Positions 32,683 to 41,452 are shown, counted from the first letter of the stretch. The stretch is 64,000 bases of DNA from Bacillus sp. ISL-18 (GCF_018613415.1 NZ_JAGGQG010000014.1:248001-312000); one strand, 5' to 3'. Notes: generated by a model from the sequence alone, not told the origin. Program-made: numbers and translations.

Positions 32683-34680
32683 TTGAAAAAAATATTCGGG
32701 ATTCTGCTCATGCTTGTGATCACCGTGATCGCCGGCTGCAGCAAGGAACCCACTCCAGAACAACGATTCTCCGATTACATAGCTTTATGGAACCAGCAAA
32801 AGTTTTCGAAAATGTATGATTATCTTTCTAGTGATGCGAAAAAGAATATCAGCAAAGAACAATTTACAACTCGCTACGAAAAACTCTACGATGATCTGCA
32901 GATAAAAGACCTCAAGATCAACTTCAAAAAGCCGAAAAAGGATCAGGGAGATAAAGAACCAGTCCGCTATTCTTTTACCGCCAGCATGAATAGTATCGCT
33001 GGGCCGATTAATTTTACCCAGCAAGCTAGATTACAAGAAGAAGAAAGAGACAATAACAAGAACTGGTATGTGGACTGGAATACTGAGTTCATTTTTAAAG
33101 GATTAAAGGAAGGCGACAAAATCAGCGTGAGTACGTCGGCACCGAAGCGCGGGGAAATTCTCGACTGCAACGGCACGGGTCTGGCAGTGAATGGCCAGGT
33201 ATATGAAGTCGGCGTCGTCGCTGGGAAGCTGGATGATGCGGTTCTGTCGCAATTGGGACCGCTCCTTAAAATGACACGGGAGCAGATTAATAATTTGCTT
33301 AGCGCCAGCTGGGTGCAGCCAGGGCAGTTTGTGCCGCTCGCAAAGGTGTCAATGGATGACCAAAAGCGAATTGCTCAGTTGATTGCCCTCGAGCCAGTCA
33401 AGACAAGGAAAGTGGAGGCTCGGGTTTATCCTTATGGAAAGGCTGCAGCACAGCTTGTTGGCTATGTGGGGGCGATTACGGCCGATGAGCTAGAAAAGCT
33501 GAAAAAAAATGGCTATACGAGCGGCGATGTGATTGGCAAGCGCGGCCTTGAGCAGGTGCTGGATGAGCGCTTACGGGGCACAAGCGGCGTGAAGATTGTC
33601 ATTAAAAAGAAGGCAGCCGGAAGCGCGGATGTGGTCCTTGCCGAGAAGCCGGTGGTCGATGGCCAGGATGTTAAGTTGACAATTGATGCGGAGTTGCAAA
33701 AGACGGTGTTTACGGAAATGGGTGATGAGGCCGGAACAGCCGCAGCGATGAACCCGAAGACGGGGGAAACGCTAGCGCTTGTTAGCAGTCCATCGTTTGA
33801 CCCGAATCAGGTCATGCTGGGGATGGCTGCCGAAGAGTGGCAGGCACTGCGGCAGAACCCTAAGCAGCCGTTGACGACTCGTTTTAAGCAAGCCTATGCG
33901 CCTGGCTCAGTGATGAAACCACTAACGGCAGCGGTCGGATTGGAGTCTGGTGCGATTGTGCCGGGTGAAGCAGTGCCGATTTTAGGAGCAAAATGGCAAA
34001 AGGATTCATCATGGGGCAAGTATTTCGTGACGAGGGTTCATGCCGGGACAGAGCCGGTGAACTTAGAAAAGGCGCTCGTTTATTCCGATAATATTTATTT
34101 TGCGCAAGCAGCATTGAAGATAGGGAAAGACAAGTTTGTTGAAGGACTGAAAAAATTTGGCTTTGAAGAAGCGCTAGCCTATCCATACCCGCTTGAGAAA
34201 TCGGTAACGGGTACGCTGGGCAATGATATCTCCCTCGCTGACTCAGGATATGGTCAGGGTCAGGTGCAGATGAGCATTGTTCATTTACTGGCTTCCTATA
34301 CACCGTTTGCAAATGGCAACGGAAATGTGATCAAACCGATTTTGCTGACGGATGAGCAGCAGGGCCAGGTTTGGAAGGAAGCGGCGGTCTCGGCTGAGAA
34401 CGCTAAGTTGATTTCGGCAGATTTGCGTAAGGTTGTGAGCGACCCAGGCGGGACCGCACGTGCAGCGCAGATCTCAGGGTATCCATTGGCAGGCAAAACA
34501 GGGACGGCTGAGATAAAGCAAAAGCAAGGGGTAACTGGCACGGAAAATGGCTGGTTTATTGCGTATAATCCCGATAACCCGAGCTTGATGGTGGCAATGA
34601 TGGTGGAAGGTGTCCAAGGCCGGGGCAGCTCGCTGGTGCCGGTGAACAAAGTGAAAAATGTGTTTATGAAATGGAAATAG
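32683..34680 (+). CDS. pbpC: Class B penicillin-binding protein (PBP3/PbpC-like lipoprotein)
   Basis: 665 aa transpeptidase. Lipobox IAGC near residue 18, MecA_N domain (about 23-140), PBP dimerisation domain, and a transpeptidase domain with SxxK in GSVMKP, SxN in YSDN and KTG in GKTGTAE. Closest in layout to B. subtilis PBP3. TTG 32683 follows AAGGAGGG by 8 nt; the TTG at 32677 is too close to it. Third-codon positions become GC-richer in the second half. Confidence 0.9.
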   Translation: MKKIFGILLMLVITVIAGCSKEPTPEQRFSDYIALWNQQKFSKMYDYLSSDAKKNISKEQFTTRYEKLYDDLQIKDLKINFKKPKKDQGDKEPVRYSFTASMNSIAGPINFTQQARLQEEERDNNKNWYVDWNTEFIFKGLKEGDKISVSTSAPKRGEILDCNGTGLAVNGQVYEVGVVAGKLDDAVLSQLGPLLKMTREQINNLLSASWVQPGQFVPLAKVSMDDQKRIAQLIALEPVKTRKVEARVYPYGKAAAQLVGYVGAITADELEKLKKNGYTSGDVIGKRGLEQVLDERLRGTSGVKIVIKKKAAGSADVVLAEKPVVDGQDVKLTIDAELQKTVFTEMGDEAGTAAAMNPKTGETLALVSSPSFDPNQVMLGMAAEEWQALRQNPKQPLTTRFKQAYAPGSVMKPLTAAVGLESGAIVPGEAVPILGAKWQKDSSWGKYFVTRVHAGTEPVNLEKALVYSDNIYFAQAALKIGKDKFVEGLKKFGFEEALAYPYPLEKSVTGTLGNDISLADSGYGQGQVQMSIVHLLASYTPFANGNGNVIKPILLTDEQQGQVWKEAAVSAENAKLISADLRKVVSDPGGTARAAQISGYPLAGKTGTAEIKQKQGVTGTENGWFIAYNPDNPSLMVAMMVEGVQGRGSSLVPVNKVKNVFMKWK

Positions 34681-34692
34681 GCGTGTGAGTGG

Positions 34693-34729
34693 AGCACAAG
34701 TGATTTTTTGAGATCACTTGTGCTTTTTG
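34693..34729. terminator. Bidirectional terminator
   Basis: AGCACAAGTGAT / ATCACTTGTGCT with an 8-nt loop then TTTT, between the convergent PBP and alkyltransferase-like genes. Confidence 0.85.
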
Positions 34730-34735
34730 GGTTAA

Positions 34736-35047
34736 TTATTCCTCAGGCTGATATTGATATCTCCTCAAATCGATAATGCCATTCAGGCCGATTTCAACGC
34801 CTTCACTTTCAAGGGAAAATAGCTGTTCATGATAGGATTCATCGTCTGAGAGGGCAATCTTGCCCTTGCTGTTGATGACACGGTGCCAAGGCAGCTTATA
34901 TTTCCTGCTCATCGAATGAAGGACACGAACCACCTGACGGGCGGCACGGGGGCTGCCAGCGAGTGCCGCAATTTGGCCGTAAGTCATGACTTTGCCTTCA
35001 GGGATGCTGCGAATAATCTGTATGACATTTTCCGTAAATGGGGTCAT
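34736..35047 (-). CDS. Alkyltransferase-like protein (ATL)
   Basis: 103-aa MGMT-type DNA-binding domain (EGKVMTYGQIAALAGSPRAA, ARQVVRVLHSM). The active-site PCHR of O6-alkylguanine transferases is PWHR here, so it cannot accept alkyl groups and belongs to the ATL group that binds damaged guanines and hands them to nucleotide excision repair. Single gene with a terminator behind it. Confidence 0.9.
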   Translation of the reverse strand: MTPFTENVIQIIRSIPEGKVMTYGQIAALAGSPRAARQVVRVLHSMSRKYKLPWHRVINSKGKIALSDDESYHEQLFSLESEGVEIGLNGIIDLRRYQYQPEE

Positions 35048-35696
35048 AGGGGTTGATCCTTTCCTTTTCGGTAATTATTAGGTGAGCATAATTTATAATA
35101 GGAACATTATATAATATTTTGAACAGGCAAGTGGAGTCCGTTTTCCGTATGACGGCTAGCGATTTCATCATTTTCCCGGAGGTTCCTGCATAAAAAATGA
35201 AAAACAATTTGCAGTAAATTAATATTTTCAAAAAAATTCTTTCGACAAATTCTTTGCCAGCCGCATGGTGCTTTAGATGGAAATTGGAAGGAGAACCCTT
35301 GGGGGACGTGGCTTTCTCACAAATGTCGAATAAATGGAATCCGTCCTATTTTCGAAAAATTTCCTAACCAGCCTTGTCCCGTTTGTCTATTTTGTGCATA
35401 AACCCGTATCCAAGCTAATAAAATGGTTACAAACCTTTACAAAGAGAGTGTTTGAGGTGAGGAGTCGTTTGAAGATAACAGGTATTCAGCCGGGGACATG
35501 ATTATTCATCGTATTGACAGAAGGTTACAACTTTCTGCCGTGTGGAACAAATATGCACTCAGTGTCCGCCTAACGTGGACAATGTCTTTTTGTGGTGCCT
35601 GTCACCGTTACTACTACACACGGAAGTAGAATTCGTCGAAGTGATAAGCGGGTCTCATTTCACACTTCTCACATCCAATTTAGGGAGGGCGAGAGT
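35048..35696 (+). other. Long leader/intergenic region before spoIIID
   Basis: 649 bp without a convincing gene. It contains a GGTGCCTGTCACC element at 35594-35606, and a 14-codon frame starting GTG near 35459 (MRSRLKITGIQPGT) whose stop overlaps an ATG at 35498 opening a 43-codon frame. In B. subtilis translation of spoIIID depends on a small upstream frame (usd); these are candidates only. Confidence 0.4.
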
Positions 35697-35969
35697 GTGC
35701 ACGATTACATCAAAGAGAGAACTATCAAGATTGGAAAGTATATCGTGGAGACGAGGAAAACGGTTCGCGTCATTGCGAAGGAGTTTGGCGTATCCAAAAG
35801 TACAGTCCATAAGGATTTGACAGAGAGACTTCCTGAGATTAATCCAGAGCTGGCAAATGAGGTTAAGGAAATTCTAGATTACCATAAATCAATCCGTCAC
35901 CTCAGGGGTGGAGAGGCGACCAAAATGAAATATCAAAAAGAAGAAAAGGAAGGCGAGGCCGTCAAGTAA
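35697..35969 (+). CDS. spoIIID: Sporulation transcription factor SpoIIID
   Basis: 90-aa mother-cell DNA-binding protein. Helix-turn-helix RVIAKEFGVSKSTVHKDLTE and basic C-terminal helix KSIRHLRGGEATKMKYQ are as in B. subtilis. GTG 35697 has AGGGAGGG 7 nt upstream; an in-frame extension to 35592 is outside the family. Directly precedes mbl. Confidence 0.95.
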   Translation: MHDYIKERTIKIGKYIVETRKTVRVIAKEFGVSKSTVHKDLTERLPEINPELANEVKEILDYHKSIRHLRGGEATKMKYQKEEKEGEAVK

Positions 35970-35974
35970 GCGAC

Positions 35975-36006
35975 TTGCTAGAACCTGATAGAACCTGATA
36001 GAACCG
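35975..36006 (+). repeat. Short 10-bp tandem repeat after spoIIID
   Basis: TAGAACCTGA occurs twice in tandem and begins a third time (TAGAACCGGA). Confidence 0.7.
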
Positions 36007-36038
36007 GAACCTACTATGAAACCCAAAAAAAGAGGAAA

Positions 36039-36067
36039 CAAGCAATCTGATCCCAGATTGCTCTTTT
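36039..36067 (+). terminator. Terminator after spoIIID
   Basis: AGCAATCTG / CAGATTGCT, then CTTTTC. Confidence 0.75.
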
Positions 36068-36233
36068 CATGCAAACCATTCCGCTTTTCAATCCAATTCC
36101 CCCTAATTTTAACAAAATTCAACAAAGTCATTAATATTACATTAAATTGTTATGGAAAAGTTGATGAATATGATAAAATAGTCAATTAGGAAAAGAATGT
36201 GGATTTTTGTTTCCAAGGAGGAAAGAAAAGAGA

Positions 36234-37235
36234 ATGTTTGCAAGGGATATTGGGATTGACTTAGGGACGGCCAACGTGCTGATTCACGTTAAAGGCCGTG
36301 GTATTGTACTGAATGAACCTTCCGTCGTGGCGATTGATAAAAATACAAATAGAGTTTTAGCAGTCGGTGAAGAAGCGCGCCGCATGGTCGGCCGTACACC
36401 AGGAAACATCGTGGCCATTCGTCCGCTAAAAGACGGCGTAATTGCTGACTTTGATGTAACCGAAGCAATGCTAAAGCATTTCATTAATAAATTAAACGTA
36501 AAAGGCTTTTTATCAAAGCCGCGCATCCTGATCTGCTGCCCAACGAACATTACCAGTGTGGAGCAAAAGGCAATCAGGGAAGCAGCTGAAAAAAGCGGCG
36601 GCAAAAAGATTTACTTGGAAGAAGAGCCAAAAGTGGCGGCAATCGGTGCTGGAATGGACATCTTCCAGCCTAGCGGTAACATGGTAGTGGATATCGGAGG
36701 AGGAACAACCGATGTAGCGGTCCTGTCAATGGGCGATATCGTGACTTCTTCCTCCATCAAAATGGCCGGTGACAAGTTCGACATGGAGATTCTCAACCAC
36801 ATTAAGCGCGAGTATAAGCTCTTGATTGGGGAACGAACGGCTGAAAATATTAAAATAAACATCGGTACGGTCTTCCAAGGTTCCCGTTCAGAAGAGATGG
36901 AAATCCGCGGCCGTGACATGGTCAGCGGCTTACCGCGGACGATTACCGTTCGTTCTGAAGAAATCGAAGGGGCATTACGTGAATCAGTAGCTGTTATCGT
37001 TCAAGCAGCAAAAAGTGTCTTAGAGCGGACACCACCAGAACTTTCTGCTGACATCATCGACCGTGGCGTTATTTTAACGGGCGGCGGCGCATTGCTACAC
37101 GGCATCGACATGCTCCTTGCTGAAGAGCTAAAGGTACCGGTATTGGTTGCAGAAAACCCAATGGACTGCGTAGCCATCGGCACAGGCATCATGCTCGATA
37201 ACATCGACCGCATTTCACACCGCAAATTAGGATAA
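36234..37235 (+). CDS. mbl: Cell shape protein Mbl (MreB family)
   Basis: 333-aa actin homologue guiding lateral wall synthesis. Phosphate loop IGIDLGTANVLIHVKG, PSVVAID, second phosphate loop VVDIGGGTTDVAV and adenosine loop ILTGGGALLHGI are present; sequence is nearly identical to B. subtilis Mbl in the core. ATG 36234 chosen for the family start MFARDIGID with AAGGAGG upstream. The flagellar hook genes flhO-flhP that follow mbl in B. subtilis are absent. Confidence 0.96.
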   Translation: MFARDIGIDLGTANVLIHVKGRGIVLNEPSVVAIDKNTNRVLAVGEEARRMVGRTPGNIVAIRPLKDGVIADFDVTEAMLKHFINKLNVKGFLSKPRILICCPTNITSVEQKAIREAAEKSGGKKIYLEEEPKVAAIGAGMDIFQPSGNMVVDIGGGTTDVAVLSMGDIVTSSSIKMAGDKFDMEILNHIKREYKLLIGERTAENIKINIGTVFQGSRSEEMEIRGRDMVSGLPRTITVRSEEIEGALRESVAVIVQAAKSVLERTPPELSADIIDRGVILTGGGALLHGIDMLLAEELKVPVLVAENPMDCVAIGTGIMLDNIDRISHRKLG

Positions 37236-37251
37236 ATATTACGATACAAAA

Positions 37252-37298
37252 AGTCTAATGAAGCAGGCCGGACAAGCCCTCCATCATTAGGCTTTTTT
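37252..37298 (+). terminator. Terminator after mbl
   Basis: AGTCTAATGA pairs with TCATTAGGCT around a loop with its own GC stem, followed by TTTTTTAT. Confidence 0.75.
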
Positions 37299-37313
37299 AT
37301 TTTTGGGAAAAAA

Positions 37314-37366
37314 CATGGGGACGGTTCTTTTGCTTCCCGGGGGAAGCAAGAGAACCGTCCCCATGC
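37314..37366. repeat. GGGACGGTTCT palindrome, copy 4
   Basis: CATGGGGACGGTTCTTTTGC and its complement around TTCCCGGGGGAA; followed by a duplicated CCATGCTTCC. Confidence 0.9.
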
Positions 37367-37503
37367 TTCCCCATGCTTCCAGAAAAAAATTAATGAGTAT
37401 TTAGGAATAATTTTTTATAATAGAGATATTGAATCGGATATAATATGTATTAACTCGTCAAATTCGTGAAAAGTGCCGAATTTGGTTAAAGGGGAATTAA
37501 CGA

Positions 37504-37812
37504 ATGACAGGAAATAATGGACAAGTCAGTACGAGAGAAGAATATAAAAAGGCGAAACAAGAGGCAGTGGAACAAACGAAAGCGGAAAAACTCAAAAAGA
37601 CAGAACCTGCACCAGCGCCTAAGACCGATAAACGAGTTCGGGCCCGTTTGATTCCGATCTGGCTTCGTCTCGTTCTTTTACTGGCCAGTATCATCATTTG
37701 CGTGATGGCGGGAGCAACGGTTGGATACGGGGTGCTCGGCGGCGGAAATGTGGGAGATGTATTTAAAGAATCAACCTGGACACATATTATAGACTTAGTC
37801 GATAAGGAATAA
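37504..37812 (+). CDS. EpuA-type small membrane protein (annotated in relatives as RNA polymerase subunit beta)
   Basis: 102 aa: charged cytoplasmic N-terminus, one transmembrane helix (about 60-82, WLRLVLLLASIIICVMAGAT), short external tail ending WTHIIDLVDKE. Matches the EpuA family found between mbl and fabZ in Bacillus; the 'RNA polymerase' label used for it has no support in this sequence. Role unknown, possibly envelope related. Confidence 0.8.
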   Translation: MTGNNGQVSTREEYKKAKQEAVEQTKAEKLKKTEPAPAPKTDKRVRARLIPIWLRLVLLLASIIICVMAGATVGYGVLGGGNVGDVFKESTWTHIIDLVDKE

Positions 37813-37892
37813 CGGGAAGGGAGTAATTGCCCTTCCTATTTCTATATAGTAGAATGGAATCAGTTATCAGTTACTAGGAGGAGGTACTAAGT

Positions 37893-38327
37893 ATGTTGGA
37901 TATTGAACAAATTAAAGAGATTATTCCGCACCGCTATCCATTCTTGCTCGTTGACCGTATTTTAGAAGTGGAAGAGGGAAAAAGAGCGGTTGGCATAAAA
38001 AATGTTTCAGCTAATGAAGAGTTTTTCAACGGCCACTTTCCTGATTACCCTGTCATGCCGGGCGTCCTCATTGTCGAAGCACTCGCACAGGTCGGGGCTG
38101 TCGCCATGTTGAAAAAAGAAGAAAACCGCGGGCGCTTAGCCTTTTTTGCTGGCATAGACAATTGCCGTTTTAAAAAGCAAGTAAAGCCTGGCGACCAGCT
38201 TCGCCTTGAAGTGGAAATGACGCGTCTGCGTGGACCCATCGGCAGGGGAAAAGCGGTTGCGACCGTTGACGGCGAAATTGCCTGCGAAGCAGAAATCACG
38301 TTTGCACTTGGTGAGAAAAAGGAATAG
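37893..38327 (+). CDS. fabZ: 3-hydroxyacyl-ACP dehydratase FabZ
   Basis: 144-aa hot-dog-fold enzyme of type II fatty acid synthesis. Catalytic His in NGHFPDYPVMPGVLIVEALA with the downstream Glu, and N-terminal IIPHRYPFLLVDRI. AGGAGGAGG precedes the ATG. Terminator after it. Confidence 0.97.
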   Translation: MLDIEQIKEIIPHRYPFLLVDRILEVEEGKRAVGIKNVSANEEFFNGHFPDYPVMPGVLIVEALAQVGAVAMLKKEENRGRLAFFAGIDNCRFKKQVKPGDQLRLEVEMTRLRGPIGRGKAVATVDGEIACEAEITFALGEKKE

Positions 38328-38332
38328 GTTTG

Positions 38333-38369
38333 GAAGAACGGCTGAGATAATCTCAGTCGTTTTTTTTTG
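38333..38369 (+). terminator. Terminator after fabZ
   Basis: ACGGCTGAGA / TCTCAGTCGT followed by TTTTTTTT. Confidence 0.88.
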
Positions 38370-38433
38370 GATAAAAGCAATCGACAGGAGGGCACCCTAA
38401 GAAGGTAAAACAATTGCGAAAGGGGACCTTACC

Positions 38434-38793
38434 TTGACGAAAAAGCTTTTTCAACTACTGATTGGGTCTATTCTTTGCGGGGTACTTCTTGTCGGCTGTA
38501 ACAACAATGATAATGACCGAAACGCGCCAATCACCGATAACAATATTCAAAATCCTACTAAAAATAGGATCCAAAACCCTGCCGATAATCATTTAAGGGA
38601 TGACAACAACGATGGTCTTGGCGGCAACAATAATATTGATGACGATGATGTAAACGATAATGATCGGTATCGAAAGACGAATGACATCAACACGGATACC
38701 GATAAGGACCCAGTGAAAGACATCAACACAAGACAAGAAGAAATGATTGAGGATGACCTTGATCGAAACGATCGTAACCATATTGATAAATAA
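38434..38793 (+). CDS. Asn/Asp-rich lipoprotein of unknown function
   Basis: 119 aa, TTG start with AAGGGG upstream. Signal peptide with lipobox LVGC (residues 19-22); the mature part is low-complexity, rich in N and D (NNDNDRN, DDDDVNDND) and fully polar. No family recognised. Confidence 0.7.
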   Translation: MTKKLFQLLIGSILCGVLLVGCNNNDNDRNAPITDNNIQNPTKNRIQNPADNHLRDDNNDGLGGNNNIDDDDVNDNDRYRKTNDINTDTDKDPVKDINTRQEEMIEDDLDRNDRNHIDK

Positions 38794-38796
38794 GGA

Positions 38797-38824
38797 AAAG
38801 GGACAGGCTGGCCTGTCCCTTTTC
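38797..38824. terminator. Bidirectional terminator
   Basis: AAAAGGGACAGG / CCTGTCCCTTTT with a 4-nt loop. Confidence 0.88.
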
Positions 38825-38829
38825 TCATG

Positions 38830-38978
38830 ATTGTCCAGCTCCAGCGCCCTAGCGGCTAGTGTCCTTCGCGCTCCGCCCTACGATAAGTCAACATCGAATC
38901 GCTGTCGCTCTTAGTGTTTCCTTTATCTCAGTTGGAGCACTCCAGGCCATACGCCGCTGACCAGGGCGCTTGCACTTT
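38830..38978. repeat. Dispersed Bacillus repeat of the GTCCAGCTCCAGCGCC type
   Basis: GC-rich element (TGTCCAGCTCCAGCGCCCTA, ACTCCAGGCCATACGCCGCT, CAGGGCGCTTGC) whose ends are roughly complementary (AGCGCCCT / AGGGCGCT). I recall similar sequences scattered between genes in many Bacillus genomes. One copy seen here. Confidence 0.65.
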
Positions 38979-38980
38979 TC

Positions 38981-39241
38981 TCATGAAAAACCGTTCGCAA
39001 ATAGTGCGACAGCTAAAACCATTACAACAATAATCACAATATAGAAAAGAATAGCGAGAATCGTAATGATCCAGCCTGCCACTTTACGGCCAGTTTTAAT
39101 AAAATAAATCCCCAACGCAATCGGTCCGAAGATAAATCCTAAAATGGCCCACAACCAGCGGCTTTTGTTGTGCCTTGGTGCATCAATAAATAAAAAAATG
39201 GCAAATGCTAAACTAATTATAAACCCAATAAGACTTTCCAA
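38981..39241 (-). CDS. Small three-helix membrane protein
   Basis: 86 aa with hydrophobic helices at about 5-20, 28-46 and 54-80, TTG start with AAGGGGG upstream. The pattern RHNKSRWLWAILGFIFGPIALGIYF resembles small phospholipase_D-nuclease/PLDc_N-like membrane domains. No function assigned. Confidence 0.65.
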   Translation of the reverse strand: MESLIGFIISLAFAIFLFIDAPRHNKSRWLWAILGFIFGPIALGIYFIKTGRKVAGWIITILAILFYIVIIVVMVLAVALFANGFS

Positions 39242-39351
39242 AAAATTTCCCCCTTTCGCCTCCTAATTTTAGTATCACTTAGAAATAGTCAAAAAGGCAA
39301 CAAAAATTTACAAATATAGGTTGTTTTATCAAGGTGTGAATTTCCTTTATA

Positions 39352-39384
39352 TAAAAATAAAAAACCAGCATGGGCTGGTTTTAA
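39352..39384 (-). terminator. Terminator of ywpF
   Basis: Minus strand AACCAGC / GCTGGTT followed by TTTTATTT. Confidence 0.85.
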
Positions 39385-39812
39385 GGATTTTTCACTTTAA
39401 TTTTAGGTTTACTTTGCATTTTTTCTTTAAATTCTTTTAATAGATCAGGTCCTTTGAAACCTTTTTCGATCAGGCTGTCGAGCAATAACTCAGAATAATC
39501 ACTCTTATTGCGGCGCATTTGGCCTTGGAATAGGACACTTATATGTTCTTCGAATCGAATGAGCGAGCAGATCTTAGTTTGAAAATAGGCAGGGGCGTTC
39601 TCCTTCTTGGTGATAACCGCTTCCAAAATAATGTCACGGTCTTCTTCAGAGATTTTTTTAAAATAATCATAGAGGGACAGGTTCGTATAAGCCTCAAGCA
39701 GCCACGTGGAGTGTTCATCTTCTTTGTTTAGAATCAAGCCATCCACTAACGGAATTTCCATTGAGTTTTCATCACCAACTACATCCAATGAGTACAACTT
39801 AAAAGATTTCAT
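39381..39812 (-). CDS. ywpF: YwpF-like protein
   Basis: 143 aa, soluble, begins KSFKLYSLDVVGDENSMEIP as in the YwpF family; function unknown. In B. subtilis ywpF and ssbB are near neighbours, as here (divergent). Confidence 0.85.
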   Translation of the reverse strand: MKSFKLYSLDVVGDENSMEIPLVDGLILNKEDEHSTWLLEAYTNLSLYDYFKKISEEDRDIILEAVITKKENAPAYFQTKICSLIRFEEHISVLFQGQMRRNKSDYSELLLDSLIEKGFKGPDLLKEFKEKMQSKPKIKVKNP

Positions 39813-40058
39813 CGCTACCTCCTATTTATTTTTTTCCTAATTATAGCATATGTGGGGCAAAAGCGAATGTCGAAAACTTTTTGTCGAAACTTGATTAATC
39901 TGTTTTATCGGGGAAAATGGGGAGGATCAATGACATAAACAGGGGAGATAAATGAAATTTGAAACAAAAACAGCCAGGATAATCATTTTATCGCCATTTT
40001 ACAACAGTGTAACACTAACGCTATGATAAAACCATCAAATGGTGAAGGAGATGAAAGT

Positions 40059-40433
40059 ATGATTAATCAAGTCACACTAGTCGGCCGGCTAACCCGGGAT
40101 CCAGAGTTGAAAAAGACAACGGAAGGAACGGCTGTGACGCATATTTCCCTAGCAGTAAGTCGACCGTTCCGCAATCATAATGGCGAGATTGAGACAGATT
40201 TTGTGCCGTGTACACTTTGGCGGAAGGCAGCAGAAAACACCTGCCAATATTGTCGAAAGGGAACGGTGGTGGGCATTACCGGCAGACTTCAATCGCGCAA
40301 TTACGACAATAAGGAGGGGAAAAAGGTGTATGTCACCGAGGTAGTGGCAGAAACGATTCGTTTTCTAAGTGCCAAGCCGCACGATGTTGTACCAGAGCAA
40401 AGAAAGGAGGAAACCGCCGTTGGGATATCATGA
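40059..40433 (+). CDS. ssbB: Single-stranded DNA-binding protein SsbB
   Basis: 124-aa OB-fold protein (INQVTLVGRLTRDPELKKT, FVPCTLWRKAAE). Short: it has no flexible linker or acidic DDDIPF tip, so it matches the competence-type SsbB rather than the housekeeping SsbA. ATG 40059 follows GAAGGAGATG. Its last 14 nt overlap the next frame. Confidence 0.92.
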   Translation: MINQVTLVGRLTRDPELKKTTEGTAVTHISLAVSRPFRNHNGEIETDFVPCTLWRKAAENTCQYCRKGTVVGITGRLQSRNYDNKEGKKVYVTEVVAETIRFLSAKPHDVVPEQRKEETAVGIS

Positions 40434-40644
40434 GGAGGAACAGGGCAGTTTGGAGCAGCTGCTTGAAAGTTTAATTAAAATGGTTGGAAAAGCCAATAAA
40501 AATGTCGACAGCCTGCAGGTCCGGGTACGTCAGCTGGAATCGCTGATTCGGGAGCAGCAGATTGTCGTAAAGGAAAGTGACCCCTTAGAAATCTACCCGC
40601 GTCATCACCATCACTCTACTGAAAAATTCCCTTTACATCTTTGA
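40420..40644 (+). CDS. Short coiled-coil protein overlapping ssbB
   Basis: 74 aa from TTG 40420 with AAGGAGG 10 nt upstream, inside the end of ssbB. Leucine-patterned coiled coil (LEQLLESLIKMVGKANKNVD, VRVRQLESLIREQQIVV) then a His-rich stretch RHHHHS. Translational coupling to ssbB is likely; function unknown. Confidence 0.6.
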   Translation: MGYHEEEQGSLEQLLESLIKMVGKANKNVDSLQVRVRQLESLIREQQIVVKESDPLEIYPRHHHHSTEKFPLHL

Positions 40645-40811
40645 AATATATGTTTCCTTTCGCGACTCGGGTCAGAGCGGGTATTTTTAATAAACTGACT
40701 AGCTCATCCACGACACGACTGTTATTCATTGGTTAGACTGATGATTTCCGCTATTGTTATTTCCATTCGTATAAAAAATCAATCATTTCCCCGATCGTCT
40801 CCTCTTTTTAC

Positions 40812-40838
40812 GGCATCATGACAGATGCCGTTTTTTTA
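40812..40838 (+). terminator. Terminator behind ssbB operon
   Basis: ACGGCATC / GATGCCGT with a 6-nt loop and seven T. Confidence 0.88.
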
Positions 40839-40914
40839 TGCAAAAGCGACTTTTCTGAATAATGAATGTATAGATATCAGCGCGGAGGGTAAACTAGTAG
40901 AAAAACCCCCCTGT

Positions 40915-40957
40915 TTTTTTAAAAAGAAGCCGCTGATCTAATGTCAGCGGCTTCTTG
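40915..40957 (-). terminator. Terminator of the XRE regulator gene
   Basis: Minus strand GAAGCCGCTGA / TCAGCGGCTTC, then TTTTTAAAAA. Confidence 0.85.
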
Positions 40958-40960
40958 GTG

Positions 40961-41374
40961 TTACATTTTGTCTTTATGCCTCTTATTTACCTTTATGAAC
41001 GTTGTAATTGTGTCGGAATAGAAACTTCTGCGTTTAGGGGGCATTAGGTGCAACTCAATCAGTGCCTTCTTTAATTCGGGCTCATTCTGCATCAGCTGAA
41101 AAATCAGACCAACATCCGGATCTTCGAGTTTTTCCTTTAATACAAAACCCGGTGCCTCGACACTTGGAAGCAGCTGGTTGAGCTCATCCACAAGATACTC
41201 CTTGTCCACCTTATAAATCTCCGCAAACCGTATGACTGTCTGGTAATTGGGAATCGCTTTTCCGGTTTCGTAACGACTAATCGTGGACCGGTGCATTTTC
41301 ATCATATCCGCAAGTGTTTCTTGCGACCAGTTTTGCTTATCACGCAGTTCTCTTAATTTTTCTGATAAAGCCAT
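40961..41374 (-). CDS. XRE-family transcriptional regulator
   Basis: 137 aa. HTH_3 domain at residues 3-60 (WSQETLADMMKMHRSTISRY, ETGKAIPN), then a C-terminal helical region with no recognised ligand domain. Start 41374 (MALSEKLREL) has GGTG about 7 nt upstream; GTG 41383 is possible. A repeated TGCACA element in the gap to the divergent gene may be its operator. Confidence 0.85.
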   Translation of the reverse strand: MALSEKLRELRDKQNWSQETLADMMKMHRSTISRYETGKAIPNYQTVIRFAEIYKVDKEYLVDELNQLLPSVEAPGFVLKEKLEDPDVGLIFQLMQNEPELKKALIELHLMPPKRRSFYSDTITTFIKVNKRHKDKM

Positions 41375-41452
41375 CTCTTTCACCGCCGTAAGAACAATTC
41401 ATGTTTTTAACTTAACGGTTTAAAAGATGGAAAAGCCGGAATGTGAAGGTTG

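Larger units (their letters stand above)
40645..40960. other. Gene-free stretch with two terminators
   Basis: Contains ACGGCATC / GATGCCGT plus TTTTTTT at 40812-40838 (plus strand) and GAAGCCGCTGA / CAGCGGCTTC with a T run on the minus strand at 40915-40956, the end of the XRE gene transcript. Nothing else seen. Confidence 0.75.

Noticed and set aside
35542..35820. 92-codon frame overlapping the start of spoIIID in another frame
   Set aside because: spoIIID has a full family match and its own ribosome site; this frame has neither.
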